Positions 55,194 through 63,192 of a stretch of DNA of 64,000 bases are shown in pieces; the first letter of the stretch is position 1, and every line of letters starts with the position of its first letter. Both the position numbers and the translations under genes were made by a program. The DNA is taken from the NCBI GenBank assembly GCA_963736445.1, contig CAVTOY010000019.1:310001-374000 (forward strand), given 5' to 3'. The notes beneath the pieces were generated by a model that did not search any database, was not told the origin of the DNA, and saw nothing but the letters and a program-made list of their open reading frames with translations. Source of the DNA: Thiosocius sp963736445. GTDB lineage: Bacteria; Pseudomonadota; Gammaproteobacteria; Chromatiales; Chromatiaceae.

Positions 55194-56234
55194 TCATGCA
55201 GCTTTCGGAAGATAGACGTGGTGAAGGCCGTGGACGGCCGGGAATTCAACAACATTGCTGGGCTCCGCTGCCCGTACGGGACGACCGTTTGGCGCGTCTC
55301 GATCCAAGGATTGGTGTGCTCGCCACGAATGGTAGTAATCGAGATACGACGACATAACTCGCTTGAGGTGCCGCTCGTTGAGCACGAGACGTGGTCGAAA
55401 AGTTTTCGGCGTAGCGTCCCAATCACGCGTTCCACATAGGCGTTCCACATAGGCGTTCTGCCATGGTGACGCAGGTGCCGCGACGACCTCGTTTGTACCC
55501 AGAATTTTAACCCTCCGTGTAACGTGCTCACCGTATATGCCATCGCCGTCTCAAATCAGATAACTCGGAGCAGTATCAAACGGAAACGCTTCGACAATCT
55601 GTTGCGCGGTCCACTGCGCCGTTGGATGTTCCGTCACGTTGAAGTGAACAATTCGCCGCCGGTCGTGGGCAAGCACGATGAAGACGGACAACACCCGAAA
55701 AGTCGCCGTCGGGACGATGAAAAAGTCGATCGATACCAGATCTCGAACATGCTGATCTAGGAATGTTCTCCACGTAGGCGACGAAGGCCCGGCTCGCTTG
55801 GGCTGATACTTTTCTACTGTTGACTTGCCAACATTGATTCCAAGCATTGCAAGCTCAGCAACGATCTTCGGCGAACCCCACGTCGGATTGGCTTCCCACA
55901 TCCGCTCAATAAGATTTCTGAACTCTGGCGAAACCGGAGGTCGACCTGCTTTATTCGACTGACTGAGCGCGCGCCGGTAGTCGCGGAATCGCTTTTTCTG
56001 CCAAGCCGCTACAGTCCTGGGCTGGACAAAGTACAGGGCGGTGCGCCACCCCGACCACAGCCTCGACATGACGGACCAGAGCAGCCGATCTTCCGGTCGG
56101 ATACGGGGCCTTTGCCCCGAATGCCGGTACACGGACAACTGGTGCCGCAGCGCCGCATTCTCCGCCTGCAACGACAACCGCGATCGGGCAGACGTCGTCA
56201 ACAGTCTCAGAACGAATTGAATCAACCGGATCAT
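55194..56234 (-). pseudogene. Integrase-type (DDE) transposase, inactivated
   Basis: The N-terminal part (from 56234) has ENAALRHQLSVYRHSGQRPR, then GRPPVSPEFRNLIERMWEAN, and the rve core DLVSIDFFIVPTATFRVLSV, HPTAQWTAQQIVEAFPFDTA. A TGA (56-kb strand position 55551-55553, where CGA is expected) stops it after PSYLI. The same frame continues with DGDGIYGEHVTRRVKILGTN. A 13-bp tandem duplication (55428-55440 and 55441-55453) then shifts the frame, and a further shift follows before NERHLKRVMSSYLDYYHSWR. Three lesions make it dead. Confidence 0.8.
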
Positions 56235-56416
56235 GCATCACAGGATCGGCCATGACCGGAGAATATGCAATAGAATCAATATGCTCCCTTTTTCGGGACC
56301 CACAGGTCAAAACGGCATCTTCCTGGCTATTGGTAGTCGGCGCGGCTTCGGCCAAATCAGATGTAAGTCGCCTCTCGGAATCCGAAGCGGATTCAATAGC
56401 CCTGCCGCGGACACCC

Positions 56417-56455
56417 TTGCAGAATTCGCCATTTGGCGGTATTCTTTTGCCAAAT
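56417..56455 (+). promoter_or_regulatory. Promoter and operator of the Xre-RES module
   Basis: TTGCAG (-35, 56417-56422) and TATTCT (-10, 56440-56445) are spaced by 17 nt. The perfect 7-bp inverted repeat ATTTGGC / GCCAAAT (56431-56437 and 56449-56455) brackets the -10. This fits an autorepressing toxin-antitoxin promoter, 15 nt before the antitoxin ATG. Confidence 0.6.
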
Positions 56456-56469
56456 GACTGAGGTGCAAC

Positions 56470-57030
56470 ATGACTGGCGAAACTGCCAAGAAATCAGGGC
56501 GTGCGAAGCGTTCAACAAAGACGAGAGCCTTTGTTGACGTCACTGCAACAGGCGTCAGAGCCAGCACGAAGGCACGTGGGTCCAAGGTCGTCATTCGGCG
56601 CGTCGAGAATGTAGCCAAAGGTCTTGAGGACAAAGCGTGTTGGATCCTCGTTGGCGACGATTACGAGTCGGGTACGTTGATCTCCCGTCTCCGCGAGGGC
56701 CTGCCCTTCTCCAGCATGGAGCGCGTGCAGAAGATCACTGGTGACCCTGAATGGGTGCTGAAAGTAATTGGCATGTCCAGCAGAACCTTCCATCGGCGCA
56801 AAAAGGATAAGCAGCCGCTGGATCCAGTCACATCTGACCGCCTGTACCGTCTGGCCAAAATCGAGGCCGAGGCTATTGAGACGTTCGGTGATGAGGGCAC
56901 TGCAATGGACTGGCTCAAATCCCCTAATCGTGCGCTGGGGGACAAGCCTCTCTCTCTGCTCGACACTGAGGCCGGAGCCGATCAAGTCCTGAGAGTGCTC
57001 GGGCGCATTGAGCACGGTGTCTACGCCTAG
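56470..57030 (+). CDS. Xre/MbcA/ParS-family antitoxin (DUF2384)
   Basis: A 186-residue antitoxin. The N-terminal 45 residues are Lys/Thr/Arg-rich. The HTH region includes GLPFSSMERVQKITGDPEWV and LKVIGMSSRTFHRRKKDKQP. The C-terminal DUF2384 toxin-binding domain has RLYRLAKIEAEAIETFGDEG, AMDWLKSPNRALGDKPLSLL and DTEAGADQVLRVLGRIEHGV. The stop overlaps the GTG of the RES toxin by one base (TAGTG). It neutralises the toxin and represses its own promoter in characterised relatives. Confidence 0.9.
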   Translation: MTGETAKKSGRAKRSTKTRAFVDVTATGVRASTKARGSKVVIRRVENVAKGLEDKACWILVGDDYESGTLISRLREGLPFSSMERVQKITGDPEWVLKVIGMSSRTFHRRKKDKQPLDPVTSDRLYRLAKIEAEAIETFGDEGTAMDWLKSPNRALGDKPLSLLDTEAGADQVLRVLGRIEHGVYA

Positions 57031-57494
57031 TGCGCTTCTGGCGGTTGACCTCGGCTCGCCACGCCGAGACTGCTTTCTCGGGCATCGGCAACAGGAAGTT
57101 TGGTAGCAGGTGGGTGCCCGAAGGGCATTTGGCCGTCTACACCTCCGAGCACTTGTCGCTCGCAGTACTTGAAATGCTCGCGCACATGGAGCCGCGACAC
57201 TTTGGCGAAAGGTTCGTGTACATCCCGGTTGATATCCCAGAGAGCGCCTCTATCGACCATCTGGACGTAGGCAGTCTGCCCGACGACTGGATCGACCGCT
57301 ACGAAGATGAAACCCTGCAACAGGTCGGACGGGACTGGATTGCCGCCGGAAGCAGCGCCATGCTCGTGGTGCCCTCCGCTGCGGTGCCTCAAGAGAACAA
57401 CATTATCCTGAACCCCGAACACCCCGACTTTGCCGCGATACAGATCGGAGAGGCACAGCCCTTCCGCTTCGATGGCAGGCTGAAGCCAGTCTAG
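57030..57494 (+). CDS. RES-domain toxin (NAD+-degrading)
   Basis: A 154-residue protein starting at GTG 57030. The RES-fold landmarks are RFWRLTSARHAETAFSGIGN, the Arg and Tyr active-site positions in SRWVPEGHLAVYTSEHLSLA, an E in LEMLAHMEPRH, and a C-terminal ILNPEHPDFAAIQIGEAQPF. RES toxins such as MbcT/Res degrade NAD+ by phosphorolysis or hydrolysis. The frame is intact and coupled to the antitoxin, so the module is probably functional. Confidence 0.9.
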   Translation: MRFWRLTSARHAETAFSGIGNRKFGSRWVPEGHLAVYTSEHLSLAVLEMLAHMEPRHFGERFVYIPVDIPESASIDHLDVGSLPDDWIDRYEDETLQQVGRDWIAAGSSAMLVVPSAAVPQENNIILNPEHPDFAAIQIGEAQPFRFDGRLKPV

Positions 57495-57513
57495 CCCGCT
57501 TTTCTCTCCACGC

Positions 57514-57648
57514 CATGAAACGCAAAGGCGTCACTGATACGAAGGGAACGAGATCGGAAAAGCGCGATGCATCTGGGCACAAAACGGAATCAGAGTTCGA
57601 CAAGTACAACATGTCGATTCCAGAGGTCGAAGCCGCTGCTGATGGGTA
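57514..57648 (+). CDS. Small hypothetical protein (44 residues)
   Basis: A short frame (MKRKGVTDTKGTRSEKRDAS, then SEFDKYNMSIPEVEAAADG) just after the toxin gene. The last part resembles the C-terminus of a small antitoxin, but nothing firm can be said and no ribosome-binding site is obvious. Confidence 0.25.
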
Positions 57649-57713
57649 ATGTAGCTAGCAGAAAAAAAATGGCCTGCAGAACCTGCAAGCCTTTGCTTTT
57701 CAATGAAGAAATA

Positions 57714-57789
57714 TGGTGGGTCGTACAGGATTCGAACCTGTGACCAATTGATTAAAAGTCAACTGCTCTACCAACTGAGCTAACGACCC
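57714..57789 (-). tRNA. tRNA-Lys (UUU)
   Basis: On the minus strand: GGGTCGTTAGCTCAGTTGGT, anticodon loop CTTTTAA (anticodon UUU), T arm CAGGTTCGAATCCTG, acceptor pairing GGGTCGT with ACGACCC, then A and an encoded CCA. Its 3' end faces the accessory region. Confidence 0.97.
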
Positions 57790-57877
57790 GGAAAACTGGT
57801 TTTCGACTGGCGGGCTGCCGGAAAGACGGGGGATTATACAGGACCCGTCGGCCCGCTCAAGCCGTATGTGACGGTTT

Positions 57878-59092
57878 TCAGACAGCCTCGAGTTTGCGCA
57901 GTTTCTCCGGAAGCAGCCGGAGATCTACCAGACCCGTAATGAGCGCCTTGGGGAGGCTGGCGTCGTCTTCATAAACCATCTTGTAGTACTGGACCTTCAT
58001 GGTCAGCGCGCTGCCGAGGAAGATCGCGATAAAGGTGACGATCGAGCCCATTGCCAGCGTGCCACCAACGCCCATCAATATCGCACCGATCACGTGACTG
58101 AGCGCATCCCTCGGCGAGCTGAACCACTCGATGCGAAAGCCACGCGAAAGCAGCGCCCACAGCAATGAGCCGAGCACCACCCCGAGCACAGCCATGACTC
58201 CGAAGTTCAATAAAGAGCGCTCGAACCCCCCGGCCACGTAACCCAGGGTCTGCCCCATTGGGTTGATAAAGGTATACGACTGCGGCGCCAGTGGACGACC
58301 CTGGGCCGGCTTGCCAACGTCCGAATCGGCCAGCATGTCCCATTGCTGATAGTACTCCGCCAAGGGGACGTTGCCGTCGAACGACTCAACCCGGATATTG
58401 CTGGTCAGATACCAGGCGCCTAACACCGCCAGCCCGACTACCAGGCCACCGAGGATGTTGTCCCGGTTGCCACGGAAATCAGCCGACGTGATCGCGAATC
58501 CCAGCAATACGAGGGCGAGCACGATGCCGATCGCTAGGCGCGCGCTTGGGGCCGAATCACCGCCGAGCAGATAACCCAGATCCTGCGACACGCCGAGGTT
58601 GAGTGATAATGGACGCAGCCAATCGTAGAACAGCACGCTCATCAATGTCTTATCCGAACCCGGGAAGGGATTGATCATGAAATACGCGATCAGCGCGATG
58701 ATCAAGAACACCACGATCGACTTGAGATTGCCGGCGCCGATGCGGATAAGGGTCTTGTTACCGCAGCCACTGGCCAATGTCATGCCGATGCCGAACAACA
58801 GGCCGCCGAGGATGTTCTCTGCCAGCAGCAGATTGCCGCCGCGATAGGGCGGAAAGGTACTAGTCGCATCAATGAGACCCGCGTATTCGAGTACCGCCAC
58901 ACCCATTACCGCAATCGCGATCGCGAACAGCCAGGCGCGCATGCGTCCAGTGTCGCCGATATTGATCAGGTCGGATACCGCCCCCATGGTGCAGAAATTG
59001 GTCTTGTTGACCACCGCGCCGAGCACCAGCGCGATCAAGAACCCGCCCCATAACAGCATCGCTTCCGCCTCGAAAAATGTCTCAAAGAGCAT
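57878..59092 (-). CDS. YeeE/YedE-family transporter (thiosulfate uptake, TsuA-like)
   Basis: A 404-residue polytopic inner membrane protein with two Sul_transp repeats. Conserved Cys sit in VVNKTNFCTMGAVSDLINIG and LASGCGNKTLIRIGAGN, as in the TsuA channel that passes thiosulfate by Cys-mediated hydrogen bonding. The C-terminal repeat has GAILMGVGGTLAMGSIVTFI, where the second GCT-type Cys is replaced by MGS. AGGAGG lies 7 nt before ATG 59092, which is preferred over the ATG at 59098. It may bring thiosulfate into the cytoplasm. Confidence 0.82.
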   Translation of the reverse strand: MLFETFFEAEAMLLWGGFLIALVLGAVVNKTNFCTMGAVSDLINIGDTGRMRAWLFAIAIAVMGVAVLEYAGLIDATSTFPPYRGGNLLLAENILGGLLFGIGMTLASGCGNKTLIRIGAGNLKSIVVFLIIALIAYFMINPFPGSDKTLMSVLFYDWLRPLSLNLGVSQDLGYLLGGDSAPSARLAIGIVLALVLLGFAITSADFRGNRDNILGGLVVGLAVLGAWYLTSNIRVESFDGNVPLAEYYQQWDMLADSDVGKPAQGRPLAPQSYTFINPMGQTLGYVAGGFERSLLNFGVMAVLGVVLGSLLWALLSRGFRIEWFSSPRDALSHVIGAILMGVGGTLAMGSIVTFIAIFLGSALTMKVQYYKMVYEDDASLPKALITGLVDLRLLPEKLRKLEAV

Positions 59093-59206
59093 ACCCATAC
59101 CTCCTCTCGTCAAGCGTCATTCGGCTACGCTTTTTTCATGCGGGCGAGGGTACCGAATTGCCCGACGGTGGGCCAGTCGGCACCGAGCCCGCATATACCT
59201 TTACCT

Positions 59207-59890
59207 TTAGACAAGGTAGCGCGTGGGATCCGTTATTCCGGCGGCGTGGAAACCCTCGGCACGCAGACGGCAGGAGTCGCAGCGGCCGCAAGCGACGCCG
59301 TCAGCGTCGGCCTGATAGCACGACACCGTGAGCGCGTAGTCCACCCCCAGCGCGACACCGGTGCGAATGATCTCGGCCTTGGTCATGTCGATCAACGGCG
59401 CATGCACCCGGAACGCACTCCCCTCCACCCCGGCCTTGGTCGCTAGGTTGGCCAGGCGTTCGAACGCAGCGATAAACGCGGGGCGACAGTCGGGATAGCC
59501 CGAGTAGTCGACGGCATTTACACCGACGAACAGATCGGTCGCACCCAGCACCTCGGCCCAACCCAGCGCCAACGCCAGGAACACCGTATTGCGTGCCGGC
59601 ACATAGGTGGCGGGGATACCCTCGCCGCCCGACTCGGGTACCGCGATCGCGCGGTCCGTCAATGCAGAGCCACCGATAGCATCTAGTGACAGCGGCAGTA
59701 TCTTGTACTCGACCACGCCTAGTGCGGCGGCCACCTGGTGGGCTGCCGCGAGTTCGGCATGATGACGCTGACCATAATCGAGACTGAGCGCGTAGCAGCG
59801 GTAGCCTTGGGCACGAGCGATTGCCAGCACGGTGGCGGAATCCAGCCCACCGGACAGCAGGATAACGGCCTTTCTTGGCGTATCGTTCAT
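59207..59890 (-). CDS. queC: 7-cyano-7-deazaguanine synthase QueC
   Basis: A 227-residue ATP-dependent enzyme that converts 7-carboxy-7-deazaguanine to preQ0. The PP-loop is LLSGGLDSATVLAIARA. It also shows SLDYGQRHHAELAAA, VPARNTVFLALALGWAEVLG, NAVDYSGYPDCRPAFIAAF, and the zinc Cys cluster CYQADADGVACGRCDSC. The ATG overlaps the queE stop (ATGA). Confidence 0.95.
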   Translation of the reverse strand: MNDTPRKAVILLSGGLDSATVLAIARAQGYRCYALSLDYGQRHHAELAAAHQVAAALGVVEYKILPLSLDAIGGSALTDRAIAVPESGGEGIPATYVPARNTVFLALALGWAEVLGATDLFVGVNAVDYSGYPDCRPAFIAAFERLANLATKAGVEGSAFRVHAPLIDMTKAEIIRTGVALGVDYALTVSCYQADADGVACGRCDSCRLRAEGFHAAGITDPTRYLV

Positions 59891-60528
59891 CGGCCGGGTT
59901 CGTCTCCCCACAGGGCTTTGTGCAGCTGGATCTGGAATCGCACATCGAGGCGGTCGCGCAGGATCCAGTCGGCCAGTTCGGACGGGGGTAGCGTACCGGC
60001 CACCGGCGAGAACAGCACGTCACAACGCGTTGCCAGGCTATGGTGGCGCAGCTGCTCGCAGCTCCAACGGTAGTCGGCCGCATTGGCGATCACAAACTTC
60101 ACCTGGTCGCCGGCCCGCAGGTGATCAAGATTCTGGTGGAGATTCTTGTCGCACTCTCCGGAGCTCGGCGTCTTAAGGTCCATCACCTTGACCACACGCG
60201 GATCGACTGGCGCGACATCGATCGCCCCACTGGTCTCGAGCGACACCTGATAGCCGGCATCGCACAGCGCGCTCAGCAGCCAGAGGCAATCCGGCTGCGC
60301 CAACGGCTCGCCGCCGGTCACTGTCACATAGTGCACAGCGAATCCCGCCACTTCGTCGAGGATCGCGTCGATCTGCCACCACTCACCGCCCTTGAAGGCA
60401 TAGCTGGTGTCGCAGTAACCGCAGCGCAGCGGACAGCCGGTGAGGCGCACGAACACCGTGCGCCAGCCGACGCTGGCACTCTCGCCTTGCAGCGAATGGA
60501 ATATCTCGGTGATGCGAAGACGCGCCAT
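59887..60528 (-). CDS. queE: 7-carboxy-7-deazaguanine synthase QueE
   Basis: A 213-residue radical SAM enzyme of the queuosine pathway: FHSLQGESASVGWRTVFVRL, the cluster-binding CPLRCGYCDTSYAF, VTGGEPLAQPDCLWLLSAL and SLETSGAIDVAPVDPRVVKV. It makes CDG from carboxy-tetrahydropterin. Next to queC (overlapping) and cpoB (24 nt), as in many gammaproteobacteria. Confidence 0.95.
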   Translation of the reverse strand: MARLRITEIFHSLQGESASVGWRTVFVRLTGCPLRCGYCDTSYAFKGGEWWQIDAILDEVAGFAVHYVTVTGGEPLAQPDCLWLLSALCDAGYQVSLETSGAIDVAPVDPRVVKVMDLKTPSSGECDKNLHQNLDHLRAGDQVKFVIANAADYRWSCEQLRHHSLATRCDVLFSPVAGTLPPSELADWILRDRLDVRFQIQLHKALWGDEPGR

Positions 60529-60552
60529 GAAGACTTGCCCGTCGGGGCAGGC

Positions 60553-61332
60553 TCAGCGGCCGAGCTGTTCCAGGCGTTGCCTGGCCAGACCGGCCGCGGG
60601 GGCATTCGGGTAGTCCGTGAGCACCTTTTGGTAACTCGCCCGGGCCGCCCGTAGATCGCCCGCCGCCTGCTGCAGCCGGCCAATCTTGTACAGCGCGCCG
60701 GGGGCCTTGGTATTTTCCGGATACCGGTTCACCACCTTTTCGAAGGCCTCCAAGGCCTGGTCGTTTTGCTGCGAGACATAGTGGGCCTCTCCCAGCCAGT
60801 ATTGGGCATTCGGCGTGAGTTCATCGTGCGGATACTTGACCACGAACGCGGCGAACGCGGTGGCGGCCTCACGGTAGCGCTTCTGCTGCGGGCTCAGCAA
60901 GTCGTAGGCGGCCTGATACTCGGCTTGGATCTGTGCGCGATCCGTTGCGGTTGCAGGCGCGGGGCCAGGCGGCTTCGACACCATGGCCGGCACGGGAGCA
61001 GCCGCACCACCGGGCGCCTGCGGTTGCCCGGTGACAACGGGGGCGGGAGTAAGGCCAGCACCGGACTGAGCGGCACCCAGACGCTGATCGATGTCGAGAT
61101 AGATGTCGCGCTGTTTGCGTTTGAGCTGTTCGATCTCGTAGCCGAGATTCTCGACCTGACCGCGCAACTCGCGGTTCTCGCGCCGCACTTCATCGAGCTG
61201 CAGGGTCAGATCTGTGATGCGATTGACCCGACGCTCGAGCAGTTCCAGGCGCTGCGACATCGGCGGATCGGCTGCCAGTGTCGCCACCGGCAGCAGACCC
61301 AGCAACAGCAGCAGACTGCGACCTGATCTCAT
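60553..61332 (-). CDS. cpoB: Cell division coordinator CpoB (YbgF)
   Basis: A 259-residue periplasmic protein with a signal peptide (LLLLLGLLPVATLA), an N-terminal trimerising coiled coil (RLELLERRVNRITDLTLQLD and on), a Pro/Ala linker, and C-terminal TPR repeats (YDLLSPQQKRYREAATAFAA, TPNAQYWLGEAHYVSQQNDQ and TKAPGALYKIGRLQQAAGD). It connects Tol-Pal with peptidoglycan synthesis during constriction. Confidence 0.93.
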   Translation of the reverse strand: MRSGRSLLLLLGLLPVATLAADPPMSQRLELLERRVNRITDLTLQLDEVRRENRELRGQVENLGYEIEQLKRKQRDIYLDIDQRLGAAQSGAGLTPAPVVTGQPQAPGGAAAPVPAMVSKPPGPAPATATDRAQIQAEYQAAYDLLSPQQKRYREAATAFAAFVVKYPHDELTPNAQYWLGEAHYVSQQNDQALEAFEKVVNRYPENTKAPGALYKIGRLQQAAGDLRAARASYQKVLTDYPNAPAAGLARQRLEQLGR

Positions 61333-61346
61333 CGGCGTCTGATGCG

Positions 61347-61868
61347 CTAGTAGACCAGGACGGCGCGGCGGTTCGCCGACCAGGAAACCTCATCGGCACC
61401 GAGCACGTCGGGCCGTTCTTCACCGTAGCTCAAGGTGTTTATCTGGGCACTGTCCACACCTTCGGCCTCGAGGAAATTTCTGACCGCGTTGGCGCGGCGC
61501 TCACCCAGCCCGATATTGTATTCGCGAGAGCCGCGTTCGTCGGCATGGCCCTCCACCAGCACGCTGGCCGCCCGGTTATTGTTCAGGTAGGCCGCATGGG
61601 CGCGCAGCACGTCGATGAACTCGCTGCGTATCGTGCTTTGATCGAAGTCGAAATAGATCGTCTTGCTGTACAGCAGGCTGTTCGGATTCTCCAGCGGGCT
61701 GCCGGTCCAGGCGCCACCGGCCTGTGCGCCAGAGGTTGTGGCACCCGAAGAGCCGCGATCGTCGATCGAGGCGCCCGGGTCTTCCTCTATCGTCCCGGTG
61801 CTCGAACAACCGGCCAACAGCAGCACCGACAGGACTAAGGCCGACCAGGCCGTGCTCATGGATCTCAT
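61347..61868 (-). CDS. pal: Peptidoglycan-associated lipoprotein Pal
   Basis: A 173-residue protein with a lipoprotein signal (VLLLAGC, Cys about 21) and a C-terminal OmpA-like domain: TIYFDFDQSTIRSEFIDVLR, VLVEGHADERGSREYNIGLG, RRANAVRNFLEAEG, and a final SWSANRRAVLVY. It anchors the outer membrane to peptidoglycan with TolB. The stop is one base from the tolB gene region. Confidence 0.95.
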   Translation of the reverse strand: MRSMSTAWSALVLSVLLLAGCSSTGTIEEDPGASIDDRGSSGATTSGAQAGGAWTGSPLENPNSLLYSKTIYFDFDQSTIRSEFIDVLRAHAAYLNNNRAASVLVEGHADERGSREYNIGLGERRANAVRNFLEAEGVDSAQINTLSYGEERPDVLGADEVSWSANRRAVLVY

Positions 61869-63179
61869 TTAGCGACTCCTCTCCAGGTTTTGATGGGGTG
61901 ACCAAACCGGCTCGCGCACATCGCCTTCTTGCAGCCGAAGGCGCTGTTGCACCCGGCCGTCGGTCGAGACGGCAGCGAGTACGCCCTTATCCTTTACCCG
62001 CGTGGCATAAATTATCATGCTGCCATTGGGGGCGAAACTGGGCGATTCATCAAGTCGACCAGTACTCATTACACGAAAGTCGCGGGTCTCCGTGTCCAAG
62101 ATTGCAATGCGATACTGGCCGTCGATGCGCGTGACCATGCTCAGCAGGCGGCCATTCGGCGAATACGAGGCCCGAGCATTGTAGCTGCCCTCGAACGAGA
62201 CCCGAGTGGCGTCGCCGCCGTTGACCGAGACCCTGTAGATCTGCGGTGAGCCACCGCGGTCGGAGGTGAAGATCAGCGACTTGCCATCCGGCGCCCAGGC
62301 CGGTTCGGTATCGATCGACCGATGTCGGGTCAGTGGGCGCAGGCTGCGTCGGGCGATATCCATCACGAAGATATCGGGGTTACCGTCTTTCGACAGCGTC
62401 ATTGCCAGGTAGCGCCCGTCGGGCGACCACGCCGGCGCGCCGTTTATCCCTTTGAACGAGGTCATCTTCTCGCGCCGCCCGGTGAACACCTCCTGCACCC
62501 AGATCGACGGCTGGGCGTTCTCGAACGACACATAGGCCAGCTTGGTCCCGTCCGGTGACCAGGCCGGCGACATCAGCGGGTCTTCCGACGAAACAATGGT
62601 CTGCGGGTTGTAGCCATCTGCATCCGCGATGCGCAGTTCCACGCGTTCTTTGTCTTTGCCCTGGCGCACTGAGGTCACATAGGCGATACGCGTGGCGAAG
62701 GCGCCGGGCTCGCCGGTCAACGTCTCGTAGATGATGTCGGCGATATGATGTGCCGTCGCACGCAGGTCGCGCGCCGTCGTCGGCATGCTGTAGCCGGTGA
62801 TCTGCTCACCCCGAAATACGTCGTAAAGGTAGAACTTGACCAGGTAGCCACCCGGCCCATTCGGCGCGACTTCACCGATCACCAGATTTTCGATGTTCAG
62901 CGCCCGCCAGTCGCGGAAATCGACCTCGTCGCCACTTGTCGGCCTTGCGAGCATCTCTCCGGTCGCCAAGGGCTTGAAACGGCCGCTGCGCTGCAGATCT
63001 GCGGCGACCACCTCGCCGACCGCTTGCGGCGGAGGGCTGGCGGCGCTGCCGCGCCAGGCGAAGGGCACCACCGCGATCGGCAGCGCACCCTCCGCGCCCT
63101 GCGTAATCTCAATGGTCAGCGTCGCCCTCGCCTGCCATGACATGGCGATAAGGATGAACAAAAAGAACAGTCTTTTCAT
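61869..63179 (-). CDS. tolB: Tol-Pal translocation protein TolB
   Basis: A 436-residue periplasmic protein with a signal peptide (LFFLFILIAMSWQARA), an N-terminal domain (PIAVVPFAWRGS, DIIYETLTGEPGAFATRIAY), and a six-bladed beta-propeller with repeated WSPDG motifs (MSPAWSPDGTKLAYVSFENA, APAWSPDGRYLAMTLS, EPAWAPDGKSLIFTSDRGG). The ATG at 63179 is chosen for the signal peptide. Confidence 0.95.
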   Translation of the reverse strand: MKRLFFLFILIAMSWQARATLTIEITQGAEGALPIAVVPFAWRGSAASPPPQAVGEVVAADLQRSGRFKPLATGEMLARPTSGDEVDFRDWRALNIENLVIGEVAPNGPGGYLVKFYLYDVFRGEQITGYSMPTTARDLRATAHHIADIIYETLTGEPGAFATRIAYVTSVRQGKDKERVELRIADADGYNPQTIVSSEDPLMSPAWSPDGTKLAYVSFENAQPSIWVQEVFTGRREKMTSFKGINGAPAWSPDGRYLAMTLSKDGNPDIFVMDIARRSLRPLTRHRSIDTEPAWAPDGKSLIFTSDRGGSPQIYRVSVNGGDATRVSFEGSYNARASYSPNGRLLSMVTRIDGQYRIAILDTETRDFRVMSTGRLDESPSFAPNGSMIIYATRVKDKGVLAAVSTDGRVQQRLRLQEGDVREPVWSPHQNLERSR

Positions 63180-63192
63180 AGCAAACAACGAC

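Noticed and set aside
55545..55560. Selenocysteine at the TGA in the transposase
   Set aside because: Relatives have Arg here, no SECIS-like hairpin is evident, and further frame lesions follow.
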